Positions 57,964 through 64,000 of a stretch of DNA of 64,000 bases are shown piece after piece. The notes beneath the pieces were generated by a model. It saw only the letters and a list, made by a program, of their open reading frames with translations. It was not told the DNA's origin and made no database searches. This DNA is from Methylomagnum ishizawai (lineage in GTDB: Bacteria; Pseudomonadota; Gammaproteobacteria; Methylococcales; Methylococcaceae). Within the stretch, counting starts at the first letter, position 1, and each line of letters begins with the position of its first letter. Location of the stretch: assembly GCF_900155475.1 (NCBI RefSeq), contig NZ_FXAM01000001.1, positions 3,668,881 to 3,732,880 on the forward strand, given 5' to 3'. Position numbers and translations under genes: made by a program.

Positions 57964-58419
57964 TCAGACCACCCGAAGCCGGGCTTGATAACCGCCCGGC
58001 GAAATCGCTCAAATCGTTATAAGCCTTTGAGTAACTTATAAAAAAAGTTATTATTGACTTTATAGGGCGGCATAAGTAGCAGTGGATGCACAAAAGAAAA
58101 ATAAGACCAGCAGCCAATCCCCCATGCAGCAGCCTTTGCCAGAAAAAGCCCGGCGTAAAACGAGCCTGGGGAAACCAGCCCAAACGCCGAAACCCACCCG
58201 TCGCCGCTATCCGCCCCGGCCACAATATCCCGCTCGCCCCGCCATGGAGACCGCTTGCCATGCGGGGAAGCCGACTGATCGTGCCACCTGGGAACCGATG
58301 CGGATCGCGCAGCGGCCCGCCCCTCCCCGCACGACCCCATACCGGGCCCGCCCCCAAACGACGGCGGGACACCGATCTGATCCGCCCAGGCCCGTCCGCA
58401 TTTTTGGAGAGAACCCAGC

Positions 58420-60036
58420 ATGAACCTTTTAACCGACCCCATATTCAGGGTCCAGGCCGCGGGTGGCAACGACGCCACGACCCTGCCCGGCCTGCTGGCG
58501 CTGCTCGGGCAGGACCGGGTGGAATCCCTGCCCGGCCTACAGCGGCACCAGGAAGATGCGTTCCACATGTTCCTGTGCTATCTGGCCGGGGCGGCGCTGG
58601 TGGGCACCGGGGCGGACGACCCACGGCAAACGGCGGATTTCTGGCGGGCAGCGCTCAGGACCCTGGCCGGGCGCGGCAACGATAGCGCCTGGTCGCTGCT
58701 GGTGGCCGACCCCACCCAGCCGGGTTTCATGCAGCCCCCGCTGGCCTCCCCGGAGGAATTCGAGCGCGAATTCAAAACCGAGCGCCAGACGCCGGACGCT
58801 ATCGACGTGCTGCTCACCGCCAAGAACCACGATATCAAAGCCACCAAATCGCTCTCGCCCAACCCGGACGAATGGGCCTACGCCTTGGTCAGCCTGCAAA
58901 CCATGTCCGGCTACATCCTCAAGCACCAAGGCATCGCCCGCATGAACAGCGGCCTCGGCAGCCGGGCCTGCGTCTCGGTGGTCTACGGCGAAACCCTGGG
59001 CCACCGCTGGGAACGCGATACCCGCAAGCTCCTGGCCCTGCGCCCCGACCTGCTCCGCGCCCCTTGGCCCTACCGCGCCGACGGCTTGGTGCTGACCTGG
59101 CTGCACGCCTGGAACCGCAAGACCAGCCTCGACCTCGACCAGCTCGACCCCTTCTTCATCGAAGTCTCGCGCGGGGTGCGGCTGGTCTGGCAGGAAGGCC
59201 GCATCGTCGCCCGCACCGCCACCGAGCAAGCCCCGCGCATCAACGCCAAGGCCCATCACGGCGTGCTGGGCGATCCTTGGATTCCCATCAACCGCAACGA
59301 CCCCAAGAAGGGCGAATCGGCCCTGACCGTGGGCGCGTCCGGTTTCACGCCGGAGCTCTTGCGCAACCTCTTGTTCGAGGACGGCTTCGAACTCGCCCCC
59401 ATGCAGCGCCCCGACCAGGGCCGCGACCACCAGCCGGTGCAATTCACCGCTTCGGTCTTGGTCCGGGGCCAGGGCACCACCGATGGCTTCCGCACCGCCC
59501 ATATCCCCATCCCCGCCCCCGCCGCCCGGCGGGTGTTCCAGCAAGGCCCGGAGCGCGAACGGCTGGCCCGCCTCAGCAAGACCGCCCTGACCGACGCCGC
59601 CGAACTCCAGAACCGCGCCCTGAAACCGGCGGTATTGTCCCTGTTGCAGGCGGGCTCCGACCGCATCGATTTCGAGAAGCGCGAAATCACCGCCTGGTGG
59701 CAGCAAAGCGCCCGCCGTTACGCCAACGCCTGGGGCGCGGTATTCTTCGCCTGGCTGTGGGAAGCGGGCGAATCGGACTCCGACGCCGAAGTCCTGCGCA
59801 ATTGGCATCTCAGGCTCAAGGACTGCGCCTGGAACGCGCTGCTCGAAGGCATCACCAGCTATCCCGGCCGCGAAGGCCGCCGCTACCGGGCGCGGATCCG
59901 CTCGGAAACCATCTTCCAGCGCAATCTGCTCAAACTATTCCCCGAATTGAAGGAGCTTCCGCATGACCCCGACCCCGCCGCAGCCGTTTCCGCCCGCCAC
60001 CACGGTGGATGCGCTGGGCCGAATCTTAGCCTCTAA
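58420..60036 (+). CDS. casA: Type I-E Cascade large subunit Cse1 (Cas8e)
   Basis: 538-aa large subunit that reads the PAM and recruits Cas3 in type I-E interference. It begins NLLTDPIFRVQAAGG and carries TLPGLLALLGQDRVESLPGL, both standard for Cse1; further landmarks are FHMFLCYLAGAALV, RMNSGLGSRACVSVVYG and DPWIPINRN. The last 24 codons overlap casB by 74 nt, an unusually long overlap, which may mean that a native stop was lost. It is the first gene of a five-gene operon. cas3 is absent upstream. Confidence 0.95.
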   Translation: MNLLTDPIFRVQAAGGNDATTLPGLLALLGQDRVESLPGLQRHQEDAFHMFLCYLAGAALVGTGADDPRQTADFWRAALRTLAGRGNDSAWSLLVADPTQPGFMQPPLASPEEFEREFKTERQTPDAIDVLLTAKNHDIKATKSLSPNPDEWAYALVSLQTMSGYILKHQGIARMNSGLGSRACVSVVYGETLGHRWERDTRKLLALRPDLLRAPWPYRADGLVLTWLHAWNRKTSLDLDQLDPFFIEVSRGVRLVWQEGRIVARTATEQAPRINAKAHHGVLGDPWIPINRNDPKKGESALTVGASGFTPELLRNLLFEDGFELAPMQRPDQGRDHQPVQFTASVLVRGQGTTDGFRTAHIPIPAPAARRVFQQGPERERLARLSKTALTDAAELQNRALKPAVLSLLQAGSDRIDFEKREITAWWQQSARRYANAWGAVFFAWLWEAGESDSDAEVLRNWHLRLKDCAWNALLEGITSYPGREGRRYRARIRSETIFQRNLLKLFPELKELPHDPDPAAAVSARHHGGCAGPNLSL

Positions 60037-60475
60037 CCAACTGCCGCCGGGCGACCGGGCCGCGCTCCGGCGCATGACCCCGGCCCGGCGCCCGCCCCTG
60101 GCCTTCTTCCGGCTGGCCTGCCGCGCCCTGCCTCCCGATTGGGAAACCCACCACCACGAATGGGCCACCGTGGTGGCGGGCATGGCCCTGATGTGCCCGG
60201 AACCGCACCGTCCGGGCCGTTCCGTGGGCGTGGCGCTGGCCGAGGCCGGGCTGTCCGAATCACGGCTGGAACGCCTCCTGGTCGCCGAGGGCGAATTCCT
60301 CGGCACCACCCTGCTCCGCACCGCCTATTTCCTCGGCACCAAACAACTGCCCCTCGATTGGATCGAATTCGCCCGCCTGCTATTCGTCACCGACCGGGAC
60401 GAGCGGGAAGCGGTCCGCCTCGCCATCGCCCGGGATTTCTACCGCCCGCCGGAAGCCCGGCCCAGAAGGAATTGA
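59963..60475 (+). CDS. casB: Type I-E Cascade small subunit Cse2
   Basis: 170-aa small, helical and basic subunit that stabilises the displaced strand of the R-loop. It shows GDRAALRRMTPARRPPLAFFRL, here cited as GDRAALRRMTP and a second half LPLDWIEFARLLF typical of Cse2. A good ribosome-binding site (aaggag) 9 nt before the ATG supports the start despite its location inside casA. It is followed by casC after 5 nt. Confidence 0.93.
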   Translation: MTPTPPQPFPPATTVDALGRILASNQLPPGDRAALRRMTPARRPPLAFFRLACRALPPDWETHHHEWATVVAGMALMCPEPHRPGRSVGVALAEAGLSESRLERLLVAEGEFLGTTLLRTAYFLGTKQLPLDWIEFARLLFVTDRDEREAVRLAIARDFYRPPEARPRRN

Positions 60476-60480
60476 CACGC

Positions 60481-61629
60481 ATGTTCGTACAGATCCATAC
60501 CCTGACCTCCTATCACGCGGCCCTGTTGAACCGCGACGATGTCGGCCTCGCCAAGCGGATTCCGTTCGGGGACGCGCCGAGGCTCCGGGTTTCCTCCCAA
60601 TGCCTCAAACGCCATTGGCGGGCCGCCCTGGCCCAGGACACCGGGCTGCCCGGCGCGATCCGCTCGCGGCAGTTCTTCGCCCGCGAAATCCTGCCCCGGT
60701 TGATCGCCGCCGACCTGCCCGAGGATTTGGCCCGGCGCTTGACCCGGCGGCTGATGGAGAAGCTGATCGACGGCGGCACCGAGGACGGCGAATCCCTGGC
60801 GCTGAAACAAGCGGTGCTGTTCGGCAAGCCGGAGGCGGATTATCTGGTGGCGCTGCTGGAGAAATGCGCGGCGGCGGGGGACGGGGACGCGGCCCTCGGC
60901 GCTTTGGACGCCCATTTCAAGGTCGAGAAAAAGAACCTCAAGGCCATGCTGCGCCAGGCCGGTTACGGCAATCTGTTCGCGGGGATCGAGGGGGCCTTGT
61001 TCGGTCGCTTCGTGACTTCCGATGTGCTGGCCCGTTCCGACGCTCCGGTACATGTGGCCCACGCCTTCACCGTGCATCCCCTGGATACCGAGGTGGATTA
61101 TTTCACCGCCGTGGACGAACTCAACCACATCAACGAGCCGGGCGCGGCCCACGCCGGGGATATGGAACTCGGCAGCGGCCTGTTCTACGGCTATGTCGTG
61201 GTGGATATCCCGCTGTTGGTCTCCAATTTCTGCGGCTGCGATATCCGCGATTGGCGCAACCAGGACACGGCTACGCCCCGCGCCGTGCTGCGGCATTTGA
61301 TCCGGGCCATCGCCACGGTGTCGCCGGGGGCCAAGCTCGGGGCCACCGCGCCCTATGCCTACAGCGAATTCGTACTGCTGGAAGCCGGGCCGCAACAACC
61401 CCGCAGCCTCGCCAACGCCTATCTGCAAGCCCTCGACCACCGGGGCGACCTGATGCAGAACGCCATCGACCGCCTCGACGGCCACCTCGACAGCCTGGAG
61501 GCGATGTACGGCCCCACCAGCGAAGCCCGCGCCCTCAGCACCAACCGCGATTGGCCCGGACCCGGCCCGGCCCGGCAGCCCTTGGACGCCACCATCGCGC
61601 ACATCCTGGACGCCGCCTTCGGAGCCTAG
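60481..61629 (+). CDS. casC: Type I-E Cascade backbone subunit Cas7 (Cse4)
   Basis: 382-aa backbone protein, six copies of which coat the crRNA. It opens FVQIHTLTSYHAALLNRDD and has the signature RLRVSSQCLKRHWR, then ALFGRFVTSDVLARSDAPVH, VAHAFTVHPLDTEVDYFT and LGATAPYAYSEFVLLEAG, all diagnostic for the I-E Cas7. ATG 60481 follows casB by 5 nt, and casD begins 3 nt after its stop, so translation is coupled. Length is usual. Confidence 0.96.
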   Translation: MFVQIHTLTSYHAALLNRDDVGLAKRIPFGDAPRLRVSSQCLKRHWRAALAQDTGLPGAIRSRQFFAREILPRLIAADLPEDLARRLTRRLMEKLIDGGTEDGESLALKQAVLFGKPEADYLVALLEKCAAAGDGDAALGALDAHFKVEKKNLKAMLRQAGYGNLFAGIEGALFGRFVTSDVLARSDAPVHVAHAFTVHPLDTEVDYFTAVDELNHINEPGAAHAGDMELGSGLFYGYVVVDIPLLVSNFCGCDIRDWRNQDTATPRAVLRHLIRAIATVSPGAKLGATAPYAYSEFVLLEAGPQQPRSLANAYLQALDHRGDLMQNAIDRLDGHLDSLEAMYGPTSEARALSTNRDWPGPGPARQPLDATIAHILDAAFGA

Positions 61630-61632
61630 CCC

Positions 61633-62361
61633 ATGGATATCCTGCTGCTGCGGTTCGACGCCCCCTTGATGAGCTTCGGCGCGGTCATGGTGGACCAGCA
61701 CGGCCCCACCGACCGCTTTCCGGGGCTGTCGATGCTGGCGGGCTTGTTCGGCAACGCGCTGGGGCTGCGCCATGGCGACGCCCACGCCCTGGAAGCCCTG
61801 CAAAACCGCATCGAATACGCCGCCCGCTGGGATATCGAACCCAAGGAATTGCTGGACTACCACACGGTGGACCTGGGCCAGGCCAAGATGTCCGAGCCGG
61901 GCTGGACCACCCGCGGCGAACCCGAACACCGCACCGGCGGCGCGGCGGCGGCGCAAGGCATCCACCAGCGCTACCGGCACTATTGGGCCAACGGGGTGAT
62001 GACCCTGGCGGTGGAACTGCGGGAGGAAGGGGCCGAACCCTCGGCGGCGACCCTGGCGGAACGGCTGCGCCAGCCGGTGCGCCCTTTGTTCCTAGGGCGC
62101 AAGACCTGTTTGCCCAGCGTCCCTTTGCTGCTGGGACGGGTCGATGCCCCCGACGTGGTCGCCGCGCTACGGGAAGCCGCGGTGGCGCGGCGGCCAGGCC
62201 ATCTCCCCGCGCCCCGGATGGCGGCCTGCTGGCCGCTGAGTCTCGGCGAAATCGGGCCGGGCCGCCGCGTCCCGGTCTACGACCGGCGCGATTGGCGCAA
62301 CCAGGTCCACGCCGGACGGCGGCAACGCTACGAAGGCTGGTTGGAGGTCGGCACCCCATGA
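61633..62361 (+). CDS. casD: Type I-E Cascade subunit Cas5
   Basis: 242-aa subunit that binds the 5' handle of the crRNA. The N-terminus DILLLRFDAPLMSFGAVMVD is the standard Cas5e start, followed by GPTDRFPGLSMLAGLFGNAL. RPLFLGRKTCLPSVPLLLG and the final DRRDWRNQVHAGRRQRYEG are also family features. The stop overlaps casE as ATGA. Confidence 0.95.
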   Translation: MDILLLRFDAPLMSFGAVMVDQHGPTDRFPGLSMLAGLFGNALGLRHGDAHALEALQNRIEYAARWDIEPKELLDYHTVDLGQAKMSEPGWTTRGEPEHRTGGAAAAQGIHQRYRHYWANGVMTLAVELREEGAEPSAATLAERLRQPVRPLFLGRKTCLPSVPLLLGRVDAPDVVAALREAAVARRPGHLPAPRMAACWPLSLGEIGPGRRVPVYDRRDWRNQVHAGRRQRYEGWLEVGTP

Positions 62362-63089
62362 ACCCGCGCCTCTACATGCTGAACCTGGACCTCGATACCG
62401 AGGCCTTGATCCGGTTCGCGCAGGATCAAGGACTCAACCACGGCCACGACGAAGACCTGGGCTACGCGGCCCATGCCTGGCTCGCGGCCTGCTTCGGCGC
62501 ATTCGCGCCCAAGCCCTTCCGCCTGCTCAACCATCACGGGCCGCAGTTGCGGCTGCTGGCCTACAGCGAACACGACAGCCAAGCCCTGCTGGACCACGCC
62601 ACCACCGCGCCGGAAGTCCGGCAGGCGCTGCACCCCCCTGGCCCCGTCCACGCCGCCCTGGCCGGGAATTGGCGGGTCGGTGACCGGCTGGACTTCGAAT
62701 TGCTGGCCTGTCCCGTCACCCGCCGCGACCAGAGCGAAAAGGACGTGTATCTCCGGCGCTTGGAAAACCCGCCACAGGGCCAGCCCCCGCCGGAACGCGG
62801 CGCGGTCTACCGCGAGTGGCTGGCCGCGCAACTGGCCGGGGCGGCGGATTTGGAAAGCTTCCGGCTGGAAGGCTTCCATCTGGTCCGCATCCTGCGGCGG
62901 ACCCAGGCCACGGCGGCGGCGAAAATACGCACCGCCCCCGCCATCACCCGGCCCAGGGCGCTGTGCCGGGGTGGGCTGCGCATCGCCGACCCCGGACTCT
63001 TCCAAAGCCTGCTGCAACGCGGCATCGGACGGCACCGGGCCTTCGGCTATGGCATGTTGCTCTTGCGGCCCGGCGCGGGTATAAGTTGA
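62358..63089 (+). CDS. casE: crRNA-processing endoribonuclease Cas6e (Cse3)
   Basis: 243-aa nuclease that cleaves the repeat hairpin and stays on the crRNA 3' end. LYMLNLDLDTEALIRFAQ opens the first ferredoxin fold; DLGYAAHAWLAACFG includes a His at the usual position of the catalytic His region. The C-terminal Gly-rich loop GIGRHRAFGYGMLLL is a Cas6 hallmark. The gene is intact, and its stop is only 5 nt before the first degenerate repeat, leaving no space for cas1-cas2 or a leader. Confidence 0.94.
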   Translation: MNPRLYMLNLDLDTEALIRFAQDQGLNHGHDEDLGYAAHAWLAACFGAFAPKPFRLLNHHGPQLRLLAYSEHDSQALLDHATTAPEVRQALHPPGPVHAALAGNWRVGDRLDFELLACPVTRRDQSEKDVYLRRLENPPQGQPPPERGAVYREWLAAQLAGAADLESFRLEGFHLVRILRRTQATAAAKIRTAPAITRPRALCRGGLRIADPGLFQSLLQRGIGRHRAFGYGMLLLRPGAGIS

Positions 63090-63094
63090 CCTTT

Positions 63095-63302
63095 CCCTCC
63101 CCCGCCACCGCGGGGATCGACCGGTAGCGGCCAAAACGGACGCTAACACGACCCACTTCCCCGCCCACGCGGGGATCGACCGATATTGCTGTGGACGACG
63201 AAGCTGCAAGACCGCTTCCCCCGCGCCGGCGGGGATAGACCTTACTAGGGCTTATTGCAAACGCCACGGTAAACCCTTCCCCGCCCACGCGGGGAGCCGC
63301 TG
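63095..63302 (+). CRISPR. Short degenerate type I-E CRISPR array (4 repeats, 3 spacers)
   Basis: Four copies of a 28-30 bp repeat resembling the E. coli I-E repeat (ctTCCCCGC...GCGGGGATcgACCG) at about 63095-63123, 63154-63182, 63213-63242 and 63274-63302, with spacers of about 30 bp and a period of 59-61. No two copies are identical across their full length: the first has several substitutions, the third one extra base and atagacct at its end, and the fourth loses the 3' ATCGACCG portion. The orientation agrees with the cas operon. Confidence 0.85.
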
Positions 63303-63340
63303 CCCGCCCCCGCCAAGGGAGCCATCCTCCGGGGGCGGGC
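63302..63340. terminator. 11-bp hairpin between the array and DUF2288 gene
   Basis: Perfect arms gcccgcccccg (63302-63312) and cgggggcgggc (63330-63340). It follows the last repeat and is about 12 nt beyond the stop of the minus-strand DUF2288 gene. No T tract. Confidence 0.55.
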
Positions 63341-63352
63341 CATCATCGGGAT

Positions 63353-63661
63353 TCAATGCCTGCCAGCCTCCTGCGCCAACACCCAGGGCGCGACCACCAC
63401 CGCCCTCAGCGTCTGCCCCGCGGCCTCCCAGCGCCGGGCGTGTTCGTCGGTGGCGCGGACCACCCGGCCCGCCTCCATCCAACCCCGCAGCACCCCGGCA
63501 TCGTCCGCCGCAACCCGAGCCGCCACCTCGACCAAGTCCAGGCCGGGGGCCACGGCGACCAGGACGCCCCTGGCGAAATGCCGCTGCAACTCGCGCCAAG
63601 GGATCAGGTCGGCCTCGACCGCCAGTTTGTTTTGCAATTCGGTATAGTCCATCGCGTCCAT
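63353..63661 (-). CDS. DUF2288 family protein
   Basis: 102-aa small protein of the DUF2288 family. The landmarks are LAVEADLIPWRELQRHFARG, LVEVAARVAADDAGVLRGWM and AVVVAPWVLAQEAG, matching the whole domain. No membrane segment. ATG 63661 or the ATG at 63652 could start it. It lies downstream of the TrkA-N gene on the same strand. Function unknown in the family. Confidence 0.87.
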   Translation of the reverse strand: MDAMDYTELQNKLAVEADLIPWRELQRHFARGVLVAVAPGLDLVEVAARVAADDAGVLRGWMEAGRVVRATDEHARRWEAAGQTLRAVVVAPWVLAQEAGRH

Positions 63662-63692
63662 CCCAAAAGCCGCCAGTATAGGACAAGCCGGT

Positions 63693-64000
63693 TCAAGCCG
63701 GGCCGGCGCTGCCCCGCGCCTCGGGTTCGACCGCCAACACCCGCTCCGCCAAGCGCTCGCCCGCCTCGGACAGCGGGTGGAACACCACGTCCGCGCCCGC
63801 CCGGTACAATTCCGGGTCTTCGTGGGAATGGAAGGCGGTGGTGCCGATGGAGCCCTGGAACCCCAAGGCCCGCAGGCGCTCCACCGTGGTCCGCCGGGCC
63901 TCGAATTCCGGCAAGGTCAGGATCACGCCCTTGATCCGGCCCCAGGAGAACGCCTCCCACAACTCGGGGTCTTCGGCGTCGCCGTAATGCACGCGCAAAC
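63693..64000 (-). CDS. TrkA-N (RCK) domain protein, C-terminal part (5' end beyond window)
   Basis: The frame is open at the window edge; the first complete codon seen is Leu (TTG), not a start. About 102 residues are visible: LRVHYGDAEDPELWEAF, the end of the first NAD-binding half, then VILTLPEFEARRTTVERLRALGF and GADVVFHPLSEAGERLAERVL. This pattern belongs to the RCK/TrkA-N domain at the end of Kef-type potassium:proton antiporters and potassium channels. Whether membrane helices precede it cannot be seen. The tail VEPEARGSAGPA is not conserved. Confidence 0.82.
   Translation of the reverse strand, partial: LRVHYGDAEDPELWEAFSWGRIKGVILTLPEFEARRTTVERLRALGFQGSIGTTAFHSHEDPELYRAGADVVFHPLSEAGERLAERVLAVEPEARGSAGPA

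Larger units (their letters stand above)
57751..58419. other. 669-bp region upstream of the cas operon
   Basis: No supportable protein gene, and no cas3 remnant, is visible here on either strand. It contains a nested palindrome (57852-57899), a sigma-54-like element (57948-57963), and an AT-rich patch (58010-58080) that contrasts sharply with the GC-rich surroundings. The AT-rich patch probably holds the cas promoter. Confidence 0.55.

Noticed and set aside
57751-58419. Search for cas3, cas1 or cas2 fragments near the cas operon
   Set aside because: No HD, helicase or Cas1/Cas2-like motif was found in any frame here or between casE and the array.
58017-58568. 183-aa minus-strand frame in the cas upstream region, with a hydrophobic C-terminus
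   Set aside because: No recognisable domain, poor start context, and it overlaps the start of casA; not evidence of a gene or of a cas3 remnant.
63690-64000. Complete small protein starting at 63998
   Set aside because: The supposed start is a TTG codon (Leu) inside the TrkA-N fold; the protein clearly continues past the window edge.

Overview
The window is strongly GC-rich bacterial DNA (by eye well above 60%), densely coded on both strands, with gammaproteobacterial gene content. An oxidosqualene cyclase next to a squalene monooxygenase, a transaldolase, glycogen genes, NtrBC, MotAB and many two-component proteins together suggest an aerobic methanotroph of the Methylococcaceae (Methylococcus/Methylomagnum-like). 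The genus is an inference: no rRNA, tRNA or methane monooxygenase gene is present.

Layout. 1-4568: end of an RND multidrug exporter (MdtC-like inner pump) and its outer-membrane lipoprotein. 4755-6105: YceI protein and an SRPBCC protein, closed by a clear terminator. 6158-10010 (minus): three-gene operon of an ABM-domain protein, a SphA-type outer-membrane protein and an exported arylsulfatase. 10274-17505: MHS-family transporter, sigma-54 activator, a frameshifted DMT transporter with a His-rich tail, a methyltransferase, a FixJ-type regulator overlapping a small lipoprotein gene, and an HTH-receiver fusion. 17783-24448 (minus): glycogen/alpha-glucan cluster transcribed glgB, glgA, alpha-amylase; GlgA carries a long Pro/Ala/Glu extension. 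24780-34296: receiver-PP2C phosphatase, a HEAGH protein, OpgD, GST, glutathione peroxidase, NtrB/NtrC, a cyclic-nucleotide-binding protein and a metallophosphoesterase. 34297-38591: chemoreceptor and RTX-type calcium-binding protein. 38853-44158: small protein, transaldolase with C-terminal EF-hands, then the sterol pair. 44235-50270: small secreted proteins, HtpG, MotA, MotB (probable frameshift in a C tract) and a membrane-anchored methyltransferase. 50322-57750: flavin oxidoreductase, TrpS, Tat-exported bicovalent-flavin oxidase, PilZ protein, QueD, DUF1249, a receiver-PP2C-ATPase protein and DUF423. 57751-63302: a type I-E Cascade operon (casA-casE) preceded by an AT-rich stretch and followed directly by a short degenerate CRISPR array. 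63353-64000 (minus): DUF2288 and the end of a TrkA-N protein.

The most notable items are the bacterial sterol gene pair, the Cascade-only type I-E locus with no cas3, cas1 or cas2 and a decaying leaderless array, the 177-residue extension on GlgA, the EF-hand transaldolase, and two probable single-base deletions in G/C runs that split a transporter and truncate MotB. No wholly new system can be shown from sequence alone; the Cascade-only locus is the best candidate for unusual biology.
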